Assembly: GCA_945873095.1 (NCBI GenBank)
Contig: CAMCBU010000002.1
Location: forward strand, 1-64,000
Source of the DNA: Klebsiella pneumoniae
GTDB taxonomy: Bacteria > Pseudomonadota > Gammaproteobacteria > Steroidobacterales > Steroidobacteraceae
Length of the DNA stretch: 64,000 nucleotides
Direction of reading: 5' to 3'
The position numbers and the translations under genes were made by a program. Shown in pieces: positions 28,059 through 37,254 of this stretch. A model generated the notes under the pieces. The model was not told where the DNA came from, searched no databases, and saw only the letters and a list, made by a program, of their open reading frames with translations. Positions within the stretch are counted from its first letter, which is position 1. Every line of letters starts with the position of its first letter.

Positions 28059-31000
28059 GTGCCGGTCGTGAAGCGTATCTCTGTCATCGCCGGTTTGATG
28101 TTGCTGTTGTTGCTCAGCCTGCCGGTGATCGCGCTATTCACGCTCGGGCACTCGGAGGCGGCGCTGCGCTACGCCGTCGCTCAACTGCCGACCAAAGCCG
28201 GCTCGTTGGAAAAGCTGCAGATCGACAACCTGCGTGGAACCTTGGCGGGTGGCTTTACCGTTGATCGCATCGTCATCGAGCATGACCTCGTCTATTTGCG
28301 TATCGACGGGATCCGCGCGCGAATCGAACTGCTGCCGCTGCTGTGGCAGACCATCGATGTCAGCAACGTCGAAGTTCGCGACCTCGAGATTGCGCCACAG
28401 CCGCGCAATCAGCCACCGCCCCTTGAAGCGAAACCGTTTCTCCCGCGACTGCTGACTCTCGAAGCACGTCAGACCCGAGTGCAATCGACCACCATCCGAC
28501 CACCCGCAGGATCGCCGGTGCTATTCAAAAACGTGACGGCCCACGGCACCATCCGCGAGCGTCGTATTTGGATCCGTGATGCCAAAGGTTCTCTCGGTAA
28601 CATCGAACTCGAGGCTGAGGGTGTTCTCAAAGCGGCGATGCCGCTTGGCCTCGAGGCGAAGGCCAAAGCGACGTTGGGATCGAGCCGAGGCCCGCGCTGG
28701 GTCGCGAGCGTCAGCACGGACGGAGATCTCGAGACCTTGCCGTTGCAGGGGGGGCTCGTCGAGCCCTTCATCGCTGAGCTCGATGCAGCCACCTTGCGCG
28801 CTCTGCCGCCGTGGAATCTGCGCGGCACCGCGAAAGTGTCGAAGCTCGATTTCACCCGCTTCGGTGGTTCCGCTTTTTTCGGTGATATTGCAGGCACACT
28901 CGCGCTCGAATTCGATTCGGCGGGATATCGTGCGAGCGGGTCGCTCGACTCGCCGAGTCTCGGTGCCGGCCCTTTTGATGTCGAGTTCGATGGCCGCTAC
29001 GCTCGCAACACCCTGCAAGCCCGAACGTTGACACTCGCACACCAGCCGAGCCGCCTGCGCGTCGACACCAGCGGCACCGTGACATTCGAAGCGGCCGGCA
29101 CGCGCCTCGCCCTCAGCGGACGCTGGCAAAATTTCCGCTGGCCCCTGCTCGGGAAAGACATCGCATTGCAGAGTGAGCGCGGCCTGTTCACCTTTCAAGG
29201 TATGGGCAGTTACGACGTTCGAACCGAAGCGGCCTTGCAGATCGGGGTGCTGCCGTCGATGCAGACCGTCATCGATGGATCGCTGCAACCCGGACGATTC
29301 GTTTTCACCAATAGCCGTTTTGATTTTCTCAAGGGCACGAGCCGCTTCTCTGGCGAACTCGGCTGGCGACCCGATTTGTCATGGAGAATCACTGGACAAG
29401 TCAAAGATATCGATCCCTCGGGTTGGCGAGCCGGTCTTGACGGCAAAGTCGATTTTTCACTGACTGCAGCGGGACGTACCGGCGGCAAGAATGCCGGTAT
29501 CGAGATCGACCTGCGCCAACTCGGCGGACGGCTGCGAGGGGCCACCGCCAGCGGTAGCGGAAAACTGCGCATTACCAAGGGCGACTATCGTTTCGACGCT
29601 GTCGATGTGAGCTTCGGCGGTTTTGATCTCGAGCTGAATGGTCTGTTGTCGGACACCCGACGTGATCTCGATTTTCGGGTCAAGGCGAATGATCTGGCCG
29701 TCGTCGCTCCTGGGGCGACAGGCAGTCTATCGGCGAGAGGCGTATTGCGCGGCACGCCTAACGCCATGCGGGTGCTGCTCGAAGCCGACGGCGACAACCT
29801 GAAACTACCGATGATGCAGATCGGCCGCTTGCGTGCTGCAATCGATGTCGACCCGCTGACCGACGCGTCGGCGCCGGCGTCGATCGATGTGACCCTGGCG
29901 GATACACAAGCGGCAGGCCGAGATATCGAACGGCTTGAGTTCAAGCTGCAAGGTTCGACGGCGACGCACCGCCTCACTCTCGATATCCGGGATCGCGAGG
30001 CGACGTTGCAGGCCCGTGGCGTCGGTTCGTTCGATGCGCAAACTTGGCAGCATCGCTGGGATCAGCTCGATCTCGATCTGCCCGCCGACATCGGACTCGC
30101 CGTAGTTGAGCCACTGACGGCGACTTTCACCATGAGCAGCGCCGATGTCGAGCCGTTCTGTTTGCGGGCTCGCAAGTCGAATGAGCTGACCGGCAGCGCC
30201 GAACTGTGTCTCGCAGCGGCATGGAGCGAAGGCGCATGGAACGCGCGCTTCGACATCGCGCGCCTGCCCATTGCGTCAGTCCTGCCGGAGCCTTGGCTCA
30301 AAGCGAGCTACGACGGCACGATCAGCGCCGCAGCCAGTATCGGCGCGCCCGCTGCGGGACCTCTACTCGGCACCCTGCGCGCCGACTTTCGCGATGCCCG
30401 ACTCAACTGGCTACGCGCGAGCGGCAAGCGCGACATCATTCCTTTGGGCTCGGGTTATCTCGATATCCGTTCATCGTCGGATGCCGTCATCGGTCTGCTG
30501 GATATCGCCGCCGGCGAGCGCGGGCGCGCCAGCGGTCAATTATTAGCGCTACGCGGTACCGGCACCTGGTCCGAGATGCCTCTGCAGGCGAAGCTGATCG
30601 CCGACTCGACCGCGCTCGGTTTATTGAATCTCTACGTGCCGGAAATCGATCGATCAGCGGGTGATCTGTCGATGGACTTCGACTTCAGCGGCACCGTCGG
30701 TGCTCCCCTCGTCAACGGCGTGTTACGACTCGAGCGGGGTGAGCTCGATTTCTACCAGATCAATCTCGCACTGCGTGACATCGATGCCGAAGCGCGCTTG
30801 CTCGACAATCGAATTAGCCTGCAATCCTCTGCGCGCGCCGGCAAGGGAACCATTCGTGCCGATGCCGATCTCGAATGGCGCAGATCGTTGCCCTTCGGAT
30901 CATTGCGAATTCAGGGTGCTGATCTTCCAATCATTGATCTTCCGGAAGCGCGGATCACGGCGACGCCGAAGCTGGAGTTCAAAGTCACGGGTCGCGATCT

Positions 31001-31829
31001 GCTCGCGACAGGCACCGTGTTGGTGCCGAGCGCTCGGCTAACGCCGGTCGATCTGACCGGCGCCGTCTCGACCTCGACCGACGAGATCATCGTCGGCGCC
31101 GAACCTGTCGACCCGGCGAGCTCGTTTCGGGTATCGAGTGACGTCAAGCTCACGCTCGGTGATCGTGTGACTGTCGACTCCTTCGGTCTCAGCGGCCGAG
31201 TCGCCGGTAATATCAATCTGCGCAGCACGCCCGATGGGATCAATCGCGGTAGCGGCGAGCTCGGGGTCGTCGAAGGAAAATACGCCGCTTTGGGGCGACG
31301 CCTGGACATCGAGCGCGGCCGGCTCATTTTTTCGGGTGGGCTCATCAACGACCCGGGTGTCGACATCAGAGCGACCAAAGAATTCCCGGATGTGAAGGCC
31401 GGTGTGAACGTGCGCGGGACGCTACGTGAGCCACGGATGAGCTTCTTCTCGGAACCGTCGTTACCGCAATCGCAAGTGGTGTCGCTAATTCTCGCAGGCG
31501 GCACTATCGAGGCGACTCAAGCGGGCGACTCGAGCTCCAGTGCCAGTCGAACCGCCCTCTTGGCGCAAGGCGGTGCAATCCTGGCGCAGCAGTTGGGGCA
31601 GCGCATCGGCATCGAAGACGTCGGCATCGAGCAGAACCTCGCGAATGAGACCTCGCTGGTCTTCGGCAAATATCTCTCGAGTCGGCTCTACGTCAGCTAC
31701 GGTATATCACTGGCCGAAACTTTGAACACTCTCAAGCTTCGTTACAGCATCAACGATCGTTGGACGGTGCGAACGGAAGCCGGCAAAGAAGTGAGTGCCG
31801 ATGTGGTCTACACGGTTGAGAAGCCGTGA
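28059..31829 (+). CDS. tamB: Translocation and assembly module inner-membrane protein TamB
   Basis: The 1256-residue protein has one N-terminal membrane helix (ISVIAGLMLLLLLSLPVIALF) and then a long periplasmic beta-repeat shape (AsmA/VPS13-like hydrophobic groove) that bridges to TamA and carries phospholipid. The C-terminal DUF490 signature is present (GLINDPGVDIRATKEF ... EPSLPQSQVVSLILAGGTIE ... NLANETSLVFGKYLSSRLYVSYGI). The start is GTG at 28059, or GTG 28068. It follows tamA by one base and overlaps the DUF2238 gene by four. Confidence 0.94.
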   Translation: MPVVKRISVIAGLMLLLLLSLPVIALFTLGHSEAALRYAVAQLPTKAGSLEKLQIDNLRGTLAGGFTVDRIVIEHDLVYLRIDGIRARIELLPLLWQTIDVSNVEVRDLEIAPQPRNQPPPLEAKPFLPRLLTLEARQTRVQSTTIRPPAGSPVLFKNVTAHGTIRERRIWIRDAKGSLGNIELEAEGVLKAAMPLGLEAKAKATLGSSRGPRWVASVSTDGDLETLPLQGGLVEPFIAELDAATLRALPPWNLRGTAKVSKLDFTRFGGSAFFGDIAGTLALEFDSAGYRASGSLDSPSLGAGPFDVEFDGRYARNTLQARTLTLAHQPSRLRVDTSGTVTFEAAGTRLALSGRWQNFRWPLLGKDIALQSERGLFTFQGMGSYDVRTEAALQIGVLPSMQTVIDGSLQPGRFVFTNSRFDFLKGTSRFSGELGWRPDLSWRITGQVKDIDPSGWRAGLDGKVDFSLTAAGRTGGKNAGIEIDLRQLGGRLRGATASGSGKLRITKGDYRFDAVDVSFGGFDLELNGLLSDTRRDLDFRVKANDLAVVAPGATGSLSARGVLRGTPNAMRVLLEADGDNLKLPMMQIGRLRAAIDVDPLTDASAPASIDVTLADTQAAGRDIERLEFKLQGSTATHRLTLDIRDREATLQARGVGSFDAQTWQHRWDQLDLDLPADIGLAVVEPLTATFTMSSADVEPFCLRARKSNELTGSAELCLAAAWSEGAWNARFDIARLPIASVLPEPWLKASYDGTISAAASIGAPAAGPLLGTLRADFRDARLNWLRASGKRDIIPLGSGYLDIRSSSDAVIGLLDIAAGERGRASGQLLALRGTGTWSEMPLQAKLIADSTALGLLNLYVPEIDRSAGDLSMDFDFSGTVGAPLVNGVLRLERGELDFYQINLALRDIDAEARLLDNRISLQSSARAGKGTIRADADLEWRRSLPFGSLRIQGADLPIIDLPEARITATPKLEFKVTGRDLLATGTVLVPSARLTPVDLTGAVSTSTDEIIVGAEPVDPASSFRVSSDVKLTLGDRVTVDSFGLSGRVAGNINLRSTPDGINRGSGELGVVEGKYAALGRRLDIERGRLIFSGGLINDPGVDIRATKEFPDVKAGVNVRGTLREPRMSFFSEPSLPQSQVVSLILAGGTIEATQAGDSSSSASRTALLAQGGAILAQQLGQRIGIEDVGIEQNLANETSLVFGKYLSSRLYVSYGISLAETLNTLKLRYSINDRWTVRTEAGKEVSADVVYTVEKP

Positions 31830-32464
31830 GCCGTCATCTCGCAATCCGACTGATGTCGGGCGTTTTCCTCGTGGTTTGGGGCGTGCTCGCTATTGCGCCC
31901 ATCGATCGAGCCACTTGGTGGCTCGAGAACGTGTTGATCTTCGCTGCAGTTGCCGCGCTGATCGCCATACGCAACGTATTGCCACTGTCGCTCCCGTCCT
32001 GCGTGCTGATTTTCGGATTTTTGACCATACACGCGATCGGTGCCCACTACACCTACTCATTGGTGCCGATCGCAGAGGTCACTGACTGGCTCGGATCGAG
32101 TCGTAATCACTATGACCGACTCGTACACTTTTGTTACGGACTATGCCTCGTGCTGCCACTTCGCGAGCTATTGATGCTGCACGCCAAGGTGCGGGGTTTT
32201 TGGAGTTACTTTTTACCGCTAGATCTCGTGATGTCGACGTCGTTGTTGTACGAATTGCTCGAATGGGCAGCAGCCATCCTCTTCGGCGGCGGGCTCGGCG
32301 CCACTTTCCTCGGCACGCAGGGCGACGAGTGGGACGCCCATCAAGATATGCTGATGGCCGCTGCGGGCGGTATCGTGGCAACGCTGCTGATCTGGTGGCG
32401 CAACCATCGCTGGCAGAGCGATATGACGCTAGCTTGGTTTCGGCACATCGGCCGCACTCGCTGA
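31826..32464 (+). CDS. DUF2238 (YjdF-like) membrane protein
   Basis: The 212-residue inner-membrane protein has about six membrane segments and the DUF2238 signature: NHYDRLVHFCYGLCLVLPLRELL (residues about 93-115), LYELLEWAAAILFGGGLGATFLGTQGDEWDAHQDMLMAAAGG (137-178). Function is unknown. The conserved Asp/His/Glu set suggests a membrane metal-dependent activity. It starts at a GTG that overlaps the tamB stop by four bases and is followed after 10 bases by a flavoprotein. Confidence 0.88.
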   Translation: MSRHLAIRLMSGVFLVVWGVLAIAPIDRATWWLENVLIFAAVAALIAIRNVLPLSLPSCVLIFGFLTIHAIGAHYTYSLVPIAEVTDWLGSSRNHYDRLVHFCYGLCLVLPLRELLMLHAKVRGFWSYFLPLDLVMSTSLLYELLEWAAAILFGGGLGATFLGTQGDEWDAHQDMLMAAAGGIVATLLIWWRNHRWQSDMTLAWFRHIGRTR

Positions 32465-32474
32465 TGCCAAAGAT

Positions 32475-32936
32475 ATGCCAAAGATATTGATCGTCTATGG
32501 CGGTCATCGTGGTGGGCGCACAGAGCAGTTGCGGCTGGCCTTGGCGGACGGAGCACGCGCCAGCGGTGAGTCGCTCGAGCTGCGTGAGCAACCCGCCTTG
32601 GCCGCAGACGCGACAGATCTGCTCTGGGCGGACGGCATCCTGCTCGCAACCCCCGAGCACTTTGCATATATGAGTGGGGCTCTGAAAGACTTTTTCGACC
32701 GCACCTTCTATGCGGTCGAGACGCACACCGTCGGTCGACCTTACGGCCTCGTCGTGAGTGCGGGCAACGAGGGCCAGGGAACCATCGGCGCGGTGCGCCG
32801 TATCGTCACCGGCTATCGGTGGAAGGAGATCGCCGAGCCTGTGTTGGTGGTGGGCGAACCCAAGCCGGCAGACATCGAGCGCTGCCGCGAACTCGGCGCG
32901 ACGCTGGTGGCAGGCCTCGCAGCTGGAATCTTTTGA
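32475..32936 (+). CDS. NADPH-dependent FMN reductase / flavodoxin-like protein
   Basis: The 153-residue protein has a flavodoxin fold: KILIVYGGHRGGRTEQLRLALADGARA (phosphate-binding loop, residues 3-29), DGILLATPEHFAYMSGALKDFFDRTFYAV (about 52-80), and GLVVSAGNEGQGTIGAVRRI (about 91-110). These match NAD(P)H:quinone/FMN reductases of the WrbA/YieF style. It is short but complete. It is the last gene of the plus-strand run starting at nudC, six bases before the convergent TPR gene. Confidence 0.85.
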   Translation: MPKILIVYGGHRGGRTEQLRLALADGARASGESLELREQPALAADATDLLWADGILLATPEHFAYMSGALKDFFDRTFYAVETHTVGRPYGLVVSAGNEGQGTIGAVRRIVTGYRWKEIAEPVLVVGEPKPADIERCRELGATLVAGLAAGIF

Positions 32937-32942
32937 CGACTC

Positions 32943-33614
32943 TCAGCGACCGAGCGCTTTTTTGGCGATGGCCAGGTTCGGATCCAGCACGAGCGCCTTT
33001 TCGAATTCGGCACGGGCCGTTGCGACATCACCGGCATCTCGCGCACAACGACCGCTCCAGTAGTGAGCTTCGGCCGCGCCCCAATCCACTGGCGACTTGG
33101 ACGAGGATGGCGCGCCGTTCGGGTAGTTTGCAGCGAAGGCCTTGGTCGCTTCACGGATTCGAGCGCAACCCTTGCCTTTGTCGCCACCGACGAATTTCGG
33201 GCGGAAATAAAGGCCGAAACCATCCACGAGGATGACTCGCGGATTTTTCGGCGCCAAGCCGAGTGCCGCCTCGATGCTCTTGCCGCTACGCGAGCCGTTA
33301 CGGATCGCGGCCATTCCACCCAAGTTGGCAAGGTAGCCGTAGCAGGCCGATTGCAACGCCAAGGCCTCGAAGGATCGAGGCTGGCGTTTGATCAATGCAT
33401 CGAGCGTCGTGACACAGGCATCCCCTGCCCGCTTGGCATCACTGTCACGCTTGGCCAAGACGGCCTGTTGCAGCACGCGAAATTGCTGATAGGCCACAGC
33501 GTATTGAGGATCAGCAAGCGCGGCATCGGGCTCAGCACTCTGCGCCAACGCTGCCGCCATCGACAGAGCGACGACTACCAGAGATCGCCACCCGCGCAAG
33601 GCGATGACACTCAC
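32943..33614 (-). CDS. Exported protein with TPR-like repeats
   Basis: The track start is inside the upstream gene. A GTG at 33614 overlaps that gene's stop by four bases and yields a signal peptide (VSVIALRGWRSLVVVALSMAAALAQSAE), so I use it (223 residues). The mature protein has helical repeats ending with ARCARDAGDVATARAEFEKALVLDPNLAIAKKALG, a tetratricopeptide unit. Such periplasmic TPR proteins act as scaffolds. It is translationally coupled to an exported methyltransferase-like protein. Confidence 0.78.
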   Translation of the reverse strand: MSVIALRGWRSLVVVALSMAAALAQSAEPDAALADPQYAVAYQQFRVLQQAVLAKRDSDAKRAGDACVTTLDALIKRQPRSFEALALQSACYGYLANLGGMAAIRNGSRSGKSIEAALGLAPKNPRVILVDGFGLYFRPKFVGGDKGKGCARIREATKAFAANYPNGAPSSSKSPVDWGAAEAHYWSGRCARDAGDVATARAEFEKALVLDPNLAIAKKALGR

Positions 33615-34507
33615 GGTGCTGATTTGACGAAGCGCAGGGTCATGCGATCGGATTCCCCGATCGCGTCGTACTTGCTGCGATCGAAATTCGGATCGGGTGC
33701 TTTGCCCGAGCCGTAGGGCACTGTGCTCCGTGTCGGCGGGAGCGTCCACACACCGAAGGGGTGATCTTTGGTGTCGTTGGGGTTTGCATTGATCTGCGAT
33801 CGATCCGCTAAGCGTAGCCCGGCTTTCTCAGCCGCCGCGATCACGTAAGCCTCGGTCACGTAACCACTCTCGGCCTTCGGATCTTGCGGCCCCGGATTTG
33901 CCCGATGCTGCTCGACAGCCAACACGCCACCGGGCTTCAAAGAAACCGCGAGACTCGCAAAGTGACGATCAACCAAGCCCTCGACTCGCATCCAGCCATG
34001 GATCACCCGCGACAACAGGATGAAGTCGTAGCTGCTCGCGGCCAGAGGCGCCGCGGTGGCGCCCCAGTTGACGAGCTCGACCTTGCCATAGATTTTGTCG
34101 TCGGCGAAACGCGCCGCGAAATCGGCGCGGCTCTTGCGAGCGGCCTCGGTGATCGACGGATTGGCAAGATCCGCGGCCGTTGCGCTATACCGGCCGCCGG
34201 TGCGCGCCGCATAAGGGGCCAGGATACGAGTCCACCATCCGCCGCCCGGCTGCACCTCGAGAATGCTCGCGCCCGGCTTCAAACCCCAGAACTGCAAGTT
34301 TTCGACGGGCTTACGGGCCGCATCGCGCGATTTCTCATCGGCCGAGCGCCAATCGCCGGCGATGACCTCACTCAAGACGGGATCCTTCGGCGTTGCAGCG
34401 CTTGCACTCGTCGCGGCGAGCGCGCTCGTCACGATAAGCGCACTAGGCGCGGCCAAGCTTGCGACGATCGAAGCCAAAATAACTTGCTTGAGTAACGGGA
34501 TTTTCAT
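33611..34507 (-). CDS. Exported SAM-dependent methyltransferase-like protein
   Basis: The 298-residue protein has a clear signal peptide (KQVILASIVASLAAPSALIVTSALAATSASA) and then a class I methyltransferase-like Rossmann domain: ILEVQPGGGWWTRILAPYAA (motif I, about residues 83-102), YDFILLSRVIHGW (about 158-170), LAVSLKPGGVLAVEQHR (motif post-I/IV, about 185-201). Proteins of this kind recur in Proteobacteria as predicted methyltransferases that carry a signal peptide; whether they use SAM in the periplasm is unknown. It is coupled to a TPR protein by a four-base overlap. Confidence 0.82.
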   Translation of the reverse strand: MKIPLLKQVILASIVASLAAPSALIVTSALAATSASAATPKDPVLSEVIAGDWRSADEKSRDAARKPVENLQFWGLKPGASILEVQPGGGWWTRILAPYAARTGGRYSATAADLANPSITEAARKSRADFAARFADDKIYGKVELVNWGATAAPLAASSYDFILLSRVIHGWMRVEGLVDRHFASLAVSLKPGGVLAVEQHRANPGPQDPKAESGYVTEAYVIAAAEKAGLRLADRSQINANPNDTKDHPFGVWTLPPTRSTVPYGSGKAPDPNFDRSKYDAIGESDRMTLRFVKSAP

Positions 34508-34666
34508 CGAGACGCCTCATGTCCTTGAGTATTGGCGGACGGGAATGCCCGGCAAAGGCTAGCAGAAGCCTGTTGCAGCGCCCAGTCGGGGGACGCGGCG
34601 ACCACGGCTCGAACGCGATGAGCGCATCCTTGAGCCTACGAGCGCGACTTTCGGCTATCTAACGAC

Positions 34667-35497
34667 ATGAACACCAAACTCGACATCAAAACCATCACCG
34701 AATTCCTCGCCGAGCAACCGAACGTCGACGTCAGTCGGGCGTGGGAGCGTTGCTGGGGCATCCATTCCGGCATCGTCGAGCGCGTCAAACAGCGCTTCGC
34801 CGTCGAGAAGCACCCCTCGACGCTCGGCAGCGAGTATTACACCTCGCTCGATGGCGGTATGGAGGGCTCGTTCAATGCCTGGACCGGCCCACGCGTCGAA
34901 TGGCTCGTGCACTCTTGGCTCGGTAATCGCAAGGCGAGCTTGCTCGATATGAATGCGACCGTGTTTCTCTCACAACAAAATCGAGTGCCGCACTTGGTCG
35001 TGATCTTCGGCACCGTACCGAAACTGTTTTTCTATGCGGACTACACGCCGCGCGTCGACCTGCGCACCAATCTCGACTACGTCAATCATTACTACGAGCC
35101 CGCCAACGCCAGTGCGATTCGGTTTCGAGGGCTGTCGAAATTCACTTGGAATTGGAGCCACGGCACGTATCTGCGCGGCTTGATGTCGCCGGTCTGCACG
35201 AGTGTTATGGGTGAACTCAACGAGGAGAATATCGCCACCTGCGAAAGCTACTTGCAAGAATTCGTCGGACGCTGGTTCGACTGGATCGACGAAGCCGAGC
35301 AGCAGCCTCTCGCTCCCGAAGAGCGTCTCGCGCAACAGGCCTACGATCACTATGTGCGCGAAATCGGGTACCGTACCGATCCCATGAACGTACTCGCGCA
35401 GCGTGCTTTTGGTCCGGACGAGTTTCAGCGTCGCCTCGAGCTGCGCATGGGACTTGGCCAGATCGCCGAAACCCGAGGCAAGGTGGCGATCGATTGA
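34667..35497 (+). CDS. Red chlorophyll catabolite reductase-like protein (FDBR-fold)
   Basis: The 276-residue protein resembles plant red chlorophyll catabolite reductase (RCCR) of the ferredoxin-dependent bilin reductase superfamily in its middle part: LDGGMEGSFNAWTGPRVEWLVHSWLG, then VPHLVVIFGTVPKLFFYADYTPRVDLRTNLDYVNHYYEP (RCCR has APNFLIELIQ ... LVLILDLPPRKDLVLHPDYLEKFYED). RCCR reduces an open-chain tetrapyrrole, and bacterial homologues have no established role. The plus-strand start has no strong ribosome-binding site. The stop overlaps the GNAT gene by four bases. The assignment is by eye and moderate. Confidence 0.6.
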   Translation: MNTKLDIKTITEFLAEQPNVDVSRAWERCWGIHSGIVERVKQRFAVEKHPSTLGSEYYTSLDGGMEGSFNAWTGPRVEWLVHSWLGNRKASLLDMNATVFLSQQNRVPHLVVIFGTVPKLFFYADYTPRVDLRTNLDYVNHYYEPANASAIRFRGLSKFTWNWSHGTYLRGLMSPVCTSVMGELNEENIATCESYLQEFVGRWFDWIDEAEQQPLAPEERLAQQAYDHYVREIGYRTDPMNVLAQRAFGPDEFQRRLELRMGLGQIAETRGKVAID

Positions 35498-36030
35498 TCG
35501 CCGTCAGGCTAGCCCGTCCCGAGGATGCTGCGGCGATCGTCGCGCTCGTGAATGCAGCTTATCGCGGCGATAGCAGCCGCGCGGGCTGGACAACCGAGGC
35601 GGACCTGCTCGGCGGTCAGCGCACCGATGCAGCGGCGATTGCCGACTTCATCGCAGGGGCACCGCAGCAGCGGATGCTGGTCCACGAAGCTGCGGATGGC
35701 GCGCTGCACGCGTGCGTGCAGCTGCAGAACCGCGGTGACTATGCGTATCTTGGCATGCTGACCATCCGGCCCACACTGCAAGCTGCCGGGCTTGGCCGCG
35801 CCCTGCTCACGGCGGCCGAGCGTGACGTACAAACTCATTGGGGCAGTCAGCGTATGGTCATGACGGTGATCGAACAGCGTCGCGAGCTCATCGCTTGGTA
35901 TGAGCGCCGCGGCTATGTCTGCACGGGCGAGACTGCCGCATTCCCGTATGGCGATCCGCGCTTTGGCGAGCCCAAACGAGCCGATCTGCGCTTCGTGGTG
36001 CTTGCCAAAGAATTGCTTGTCGTACCGTGA
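35494..36030 (+). CDS. GNAT-family N-acetyltransferase
   Basis: The 178-residue protein has a GNAT fold: VRLARPEDAAAIVALVNAAYRGD at the N-terminus, the acetyl-CoA binding motif A strand and loop YLGMLTIRPTLQAAGLGRALLTAAE (about residues 88-112), and ELIAWYERRGYVCTGETAAF near the end. The substrate is unknown. The TTG start overlaps the preceding RCCR-like stop codon (TTGA), so the two are probably cotranslated. Confidence 0.88.
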   Translation: MIAVRLARPEDAAAIVALVNAAYRGDSSRAGWTTEADLLGGQRTDAAAIADFIAGAPQQRMLVHEAADGALHACVQLQNRGDYAYLGMLTIRPTLQAAGLGRALLTAAERDVQTHWGSQRMVMTVIEQRRELIAWYERRGYVCTGETAAFPYGDPRFGEPKRADLRFVVLAKELLVVP

Positions 36031-36091
36031 TGCGCGGGCAACCTTATCCGCTCGTCATAGATTCGTCATGCGGGCTCACTAACCTGCAGTC

Positions 36092-37168
36092 ATGCGCAAA
36101 TTTCCCCTGCTCATCAGCTGTGTATTGGCGGCGTACATGGTGAACACCATCGCTGCACCCATCGTCATCGCCCATCGTGGCGCCTCGGGTTATCGCCCCG
36201 AACACACGCTCGAGGCGTATCAGCTCGCTATCGACATGGGTGCGGATTACATCGAACCCGATCTCGTCGCGACGCGTGATGGCCATCTCGTCGCGAGGCA
36301 CGAACCGGATATCAGCCAAACGACTGATGTCGCCTCGAGGGCGGAGTTCGCCGATCGAAAACGCACCGTCATGATCGATGGCATCGAAACGACCGGCTGG
36401 TTCACGGTGGACTTCACCCTCGCCGAACTACGCCGCTTACGAGCCGTGCAGCCGAGACCGGATCGATCAAAAGAATTCGATGGTCAGTTTCTGGTGCCAA
36501 CTTTCGAAGAAATCATCGCTCTCGCGCAACGCGAATCAAAAGCGCGCGGCCGAACCATCGGTATCTATCCTGAAACCAAGCATCCGAGTTGGCACTGCGC
36601 CCTCGGGTTGTCGCTCGAACAGCCGTTACTGGCCGCGCTTGCGAAAGCCGGCTGGAGCGATCGGCAGGCGCCGGTCTTCATTCAGTCCTTTGAAGCTGGC
36701 AATTTGCAGTGGTTACGCAGCCGCACTTCAGTGAAGCTGGTTCAACTCGTGGGCGGCGTCGGGTCGAACGCCGATGGTTCGGTGATCCTGCCACCGTCGT
36801 TTGCACAAGCCGGCTGTGCAAGCTATCCCGTGGGGAACCTGCCGACGAACTTCGCATCAGCTGAGGCGTTTGAAAAGATCGCAAGCTATGCAGACGGTAT
36901 CGGTCCTTGGAAACGCTTTTTGATCGGCGAGCGCGAGGGGCGTGCGACCCCACCGACCGACTTCGTCAAGCTCGCACACGCCGCCGGCTTGCAGGTCCAC
37001 CCTTGGACATTCCGCAACGAGCAGATGCATCTGCTTGCCGACTATGCTGGCGATCCGCTCGCCGAATATCGAGCCTTCATCGAACTCGGTGTCGATGGCG
37101 TTTTCAGCGATTTTCCGGATACGGCTCGTAAAGCCATCGACACGCCATCGCAGTCGGCATCGCCGTAG
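36092..37168 (+). CDS. Periplasmic glycerophosphodiester phosphodiesterase
   Basis: The 358-residue enzyme hydrolyses glycerophosphodiesters to glycerol-3-phosphate and an alcohol. A signal peptide (LLISCVLAAYMVNTIAA) precedes the catalytic signature IVIAHRGASGYRPEHTLEAYQLAIDMGADYIEPDL, with the HR pair and the Glu/Asp metal ligands (E51-type, D53-type), followed by a second His in VARHEPD. It is GlpQ-like in length and in the late segment GIYPETKHPSWH. It is separated from the neighbouring TonB receptor gene by a bidirectional-looking hairpin. Confidence 0.92.
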   Translation: MRKFPLLISCVLAAYMVNTIAAPIVIAHRGASGYRPEHTLEAYQLAIDMGADYIEPDLVATRDGHLVARHEPDISQTTDVASRAEFADRKRTVMIDGIETTGWFTVDFTLAELRRLRAVQPRPDRSKEFDGQFLVPTFEEIIALAQRESKARGRTIGIYPETKHPSWHCALGLSLEQPLLAALAKAGWSDRQAPVFIQSFEAGNLQWLRSRTSVKLVQLVGGVGSNADGSVILPPSFAQAGCASYPVGNLPTNFASAEAFEKIASYADGIGPWKRFLIGEREGRATPPTDFVKLAHAAGLQVHPWTFRNEQMHLLADYAGDPLAEYRAFIELGVDGVFSDFPDTARKAIDTPSQSASP

Positions 37169-37175
37169 ATCGCCC

Positions 37176-37209
37176 AAAGAAAAAGGCCCGGCGTTTGACG
37201 GCCGGGCCT
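37176..37209 (-). terminator. Intrinsic terminator of the TonB-receptor gene
   Basis: On the minus strand, AGGCCCGGC and GCCGGGCCT (37209-37184) form a 9-bp stem followed by TTTTTCTTT. It lies 45 bases after the TonB-receptor stop. On the plus strand the hairpin has no T run, so it is directed leftward. Confidence 0.88.
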
Positions 37210-37254
37210 CAACAACTGCGGTCTGTCGCCGCTTAGAACTTAACCACTTAAAAC

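Noticed and set aside
37176-37209. Terminator for the plus-strand phosphodiesterase gene
   Set aside because: The T run is on the minus strand, so it serves the TonB-receptor gene. The plus-strand side lacks a T run.
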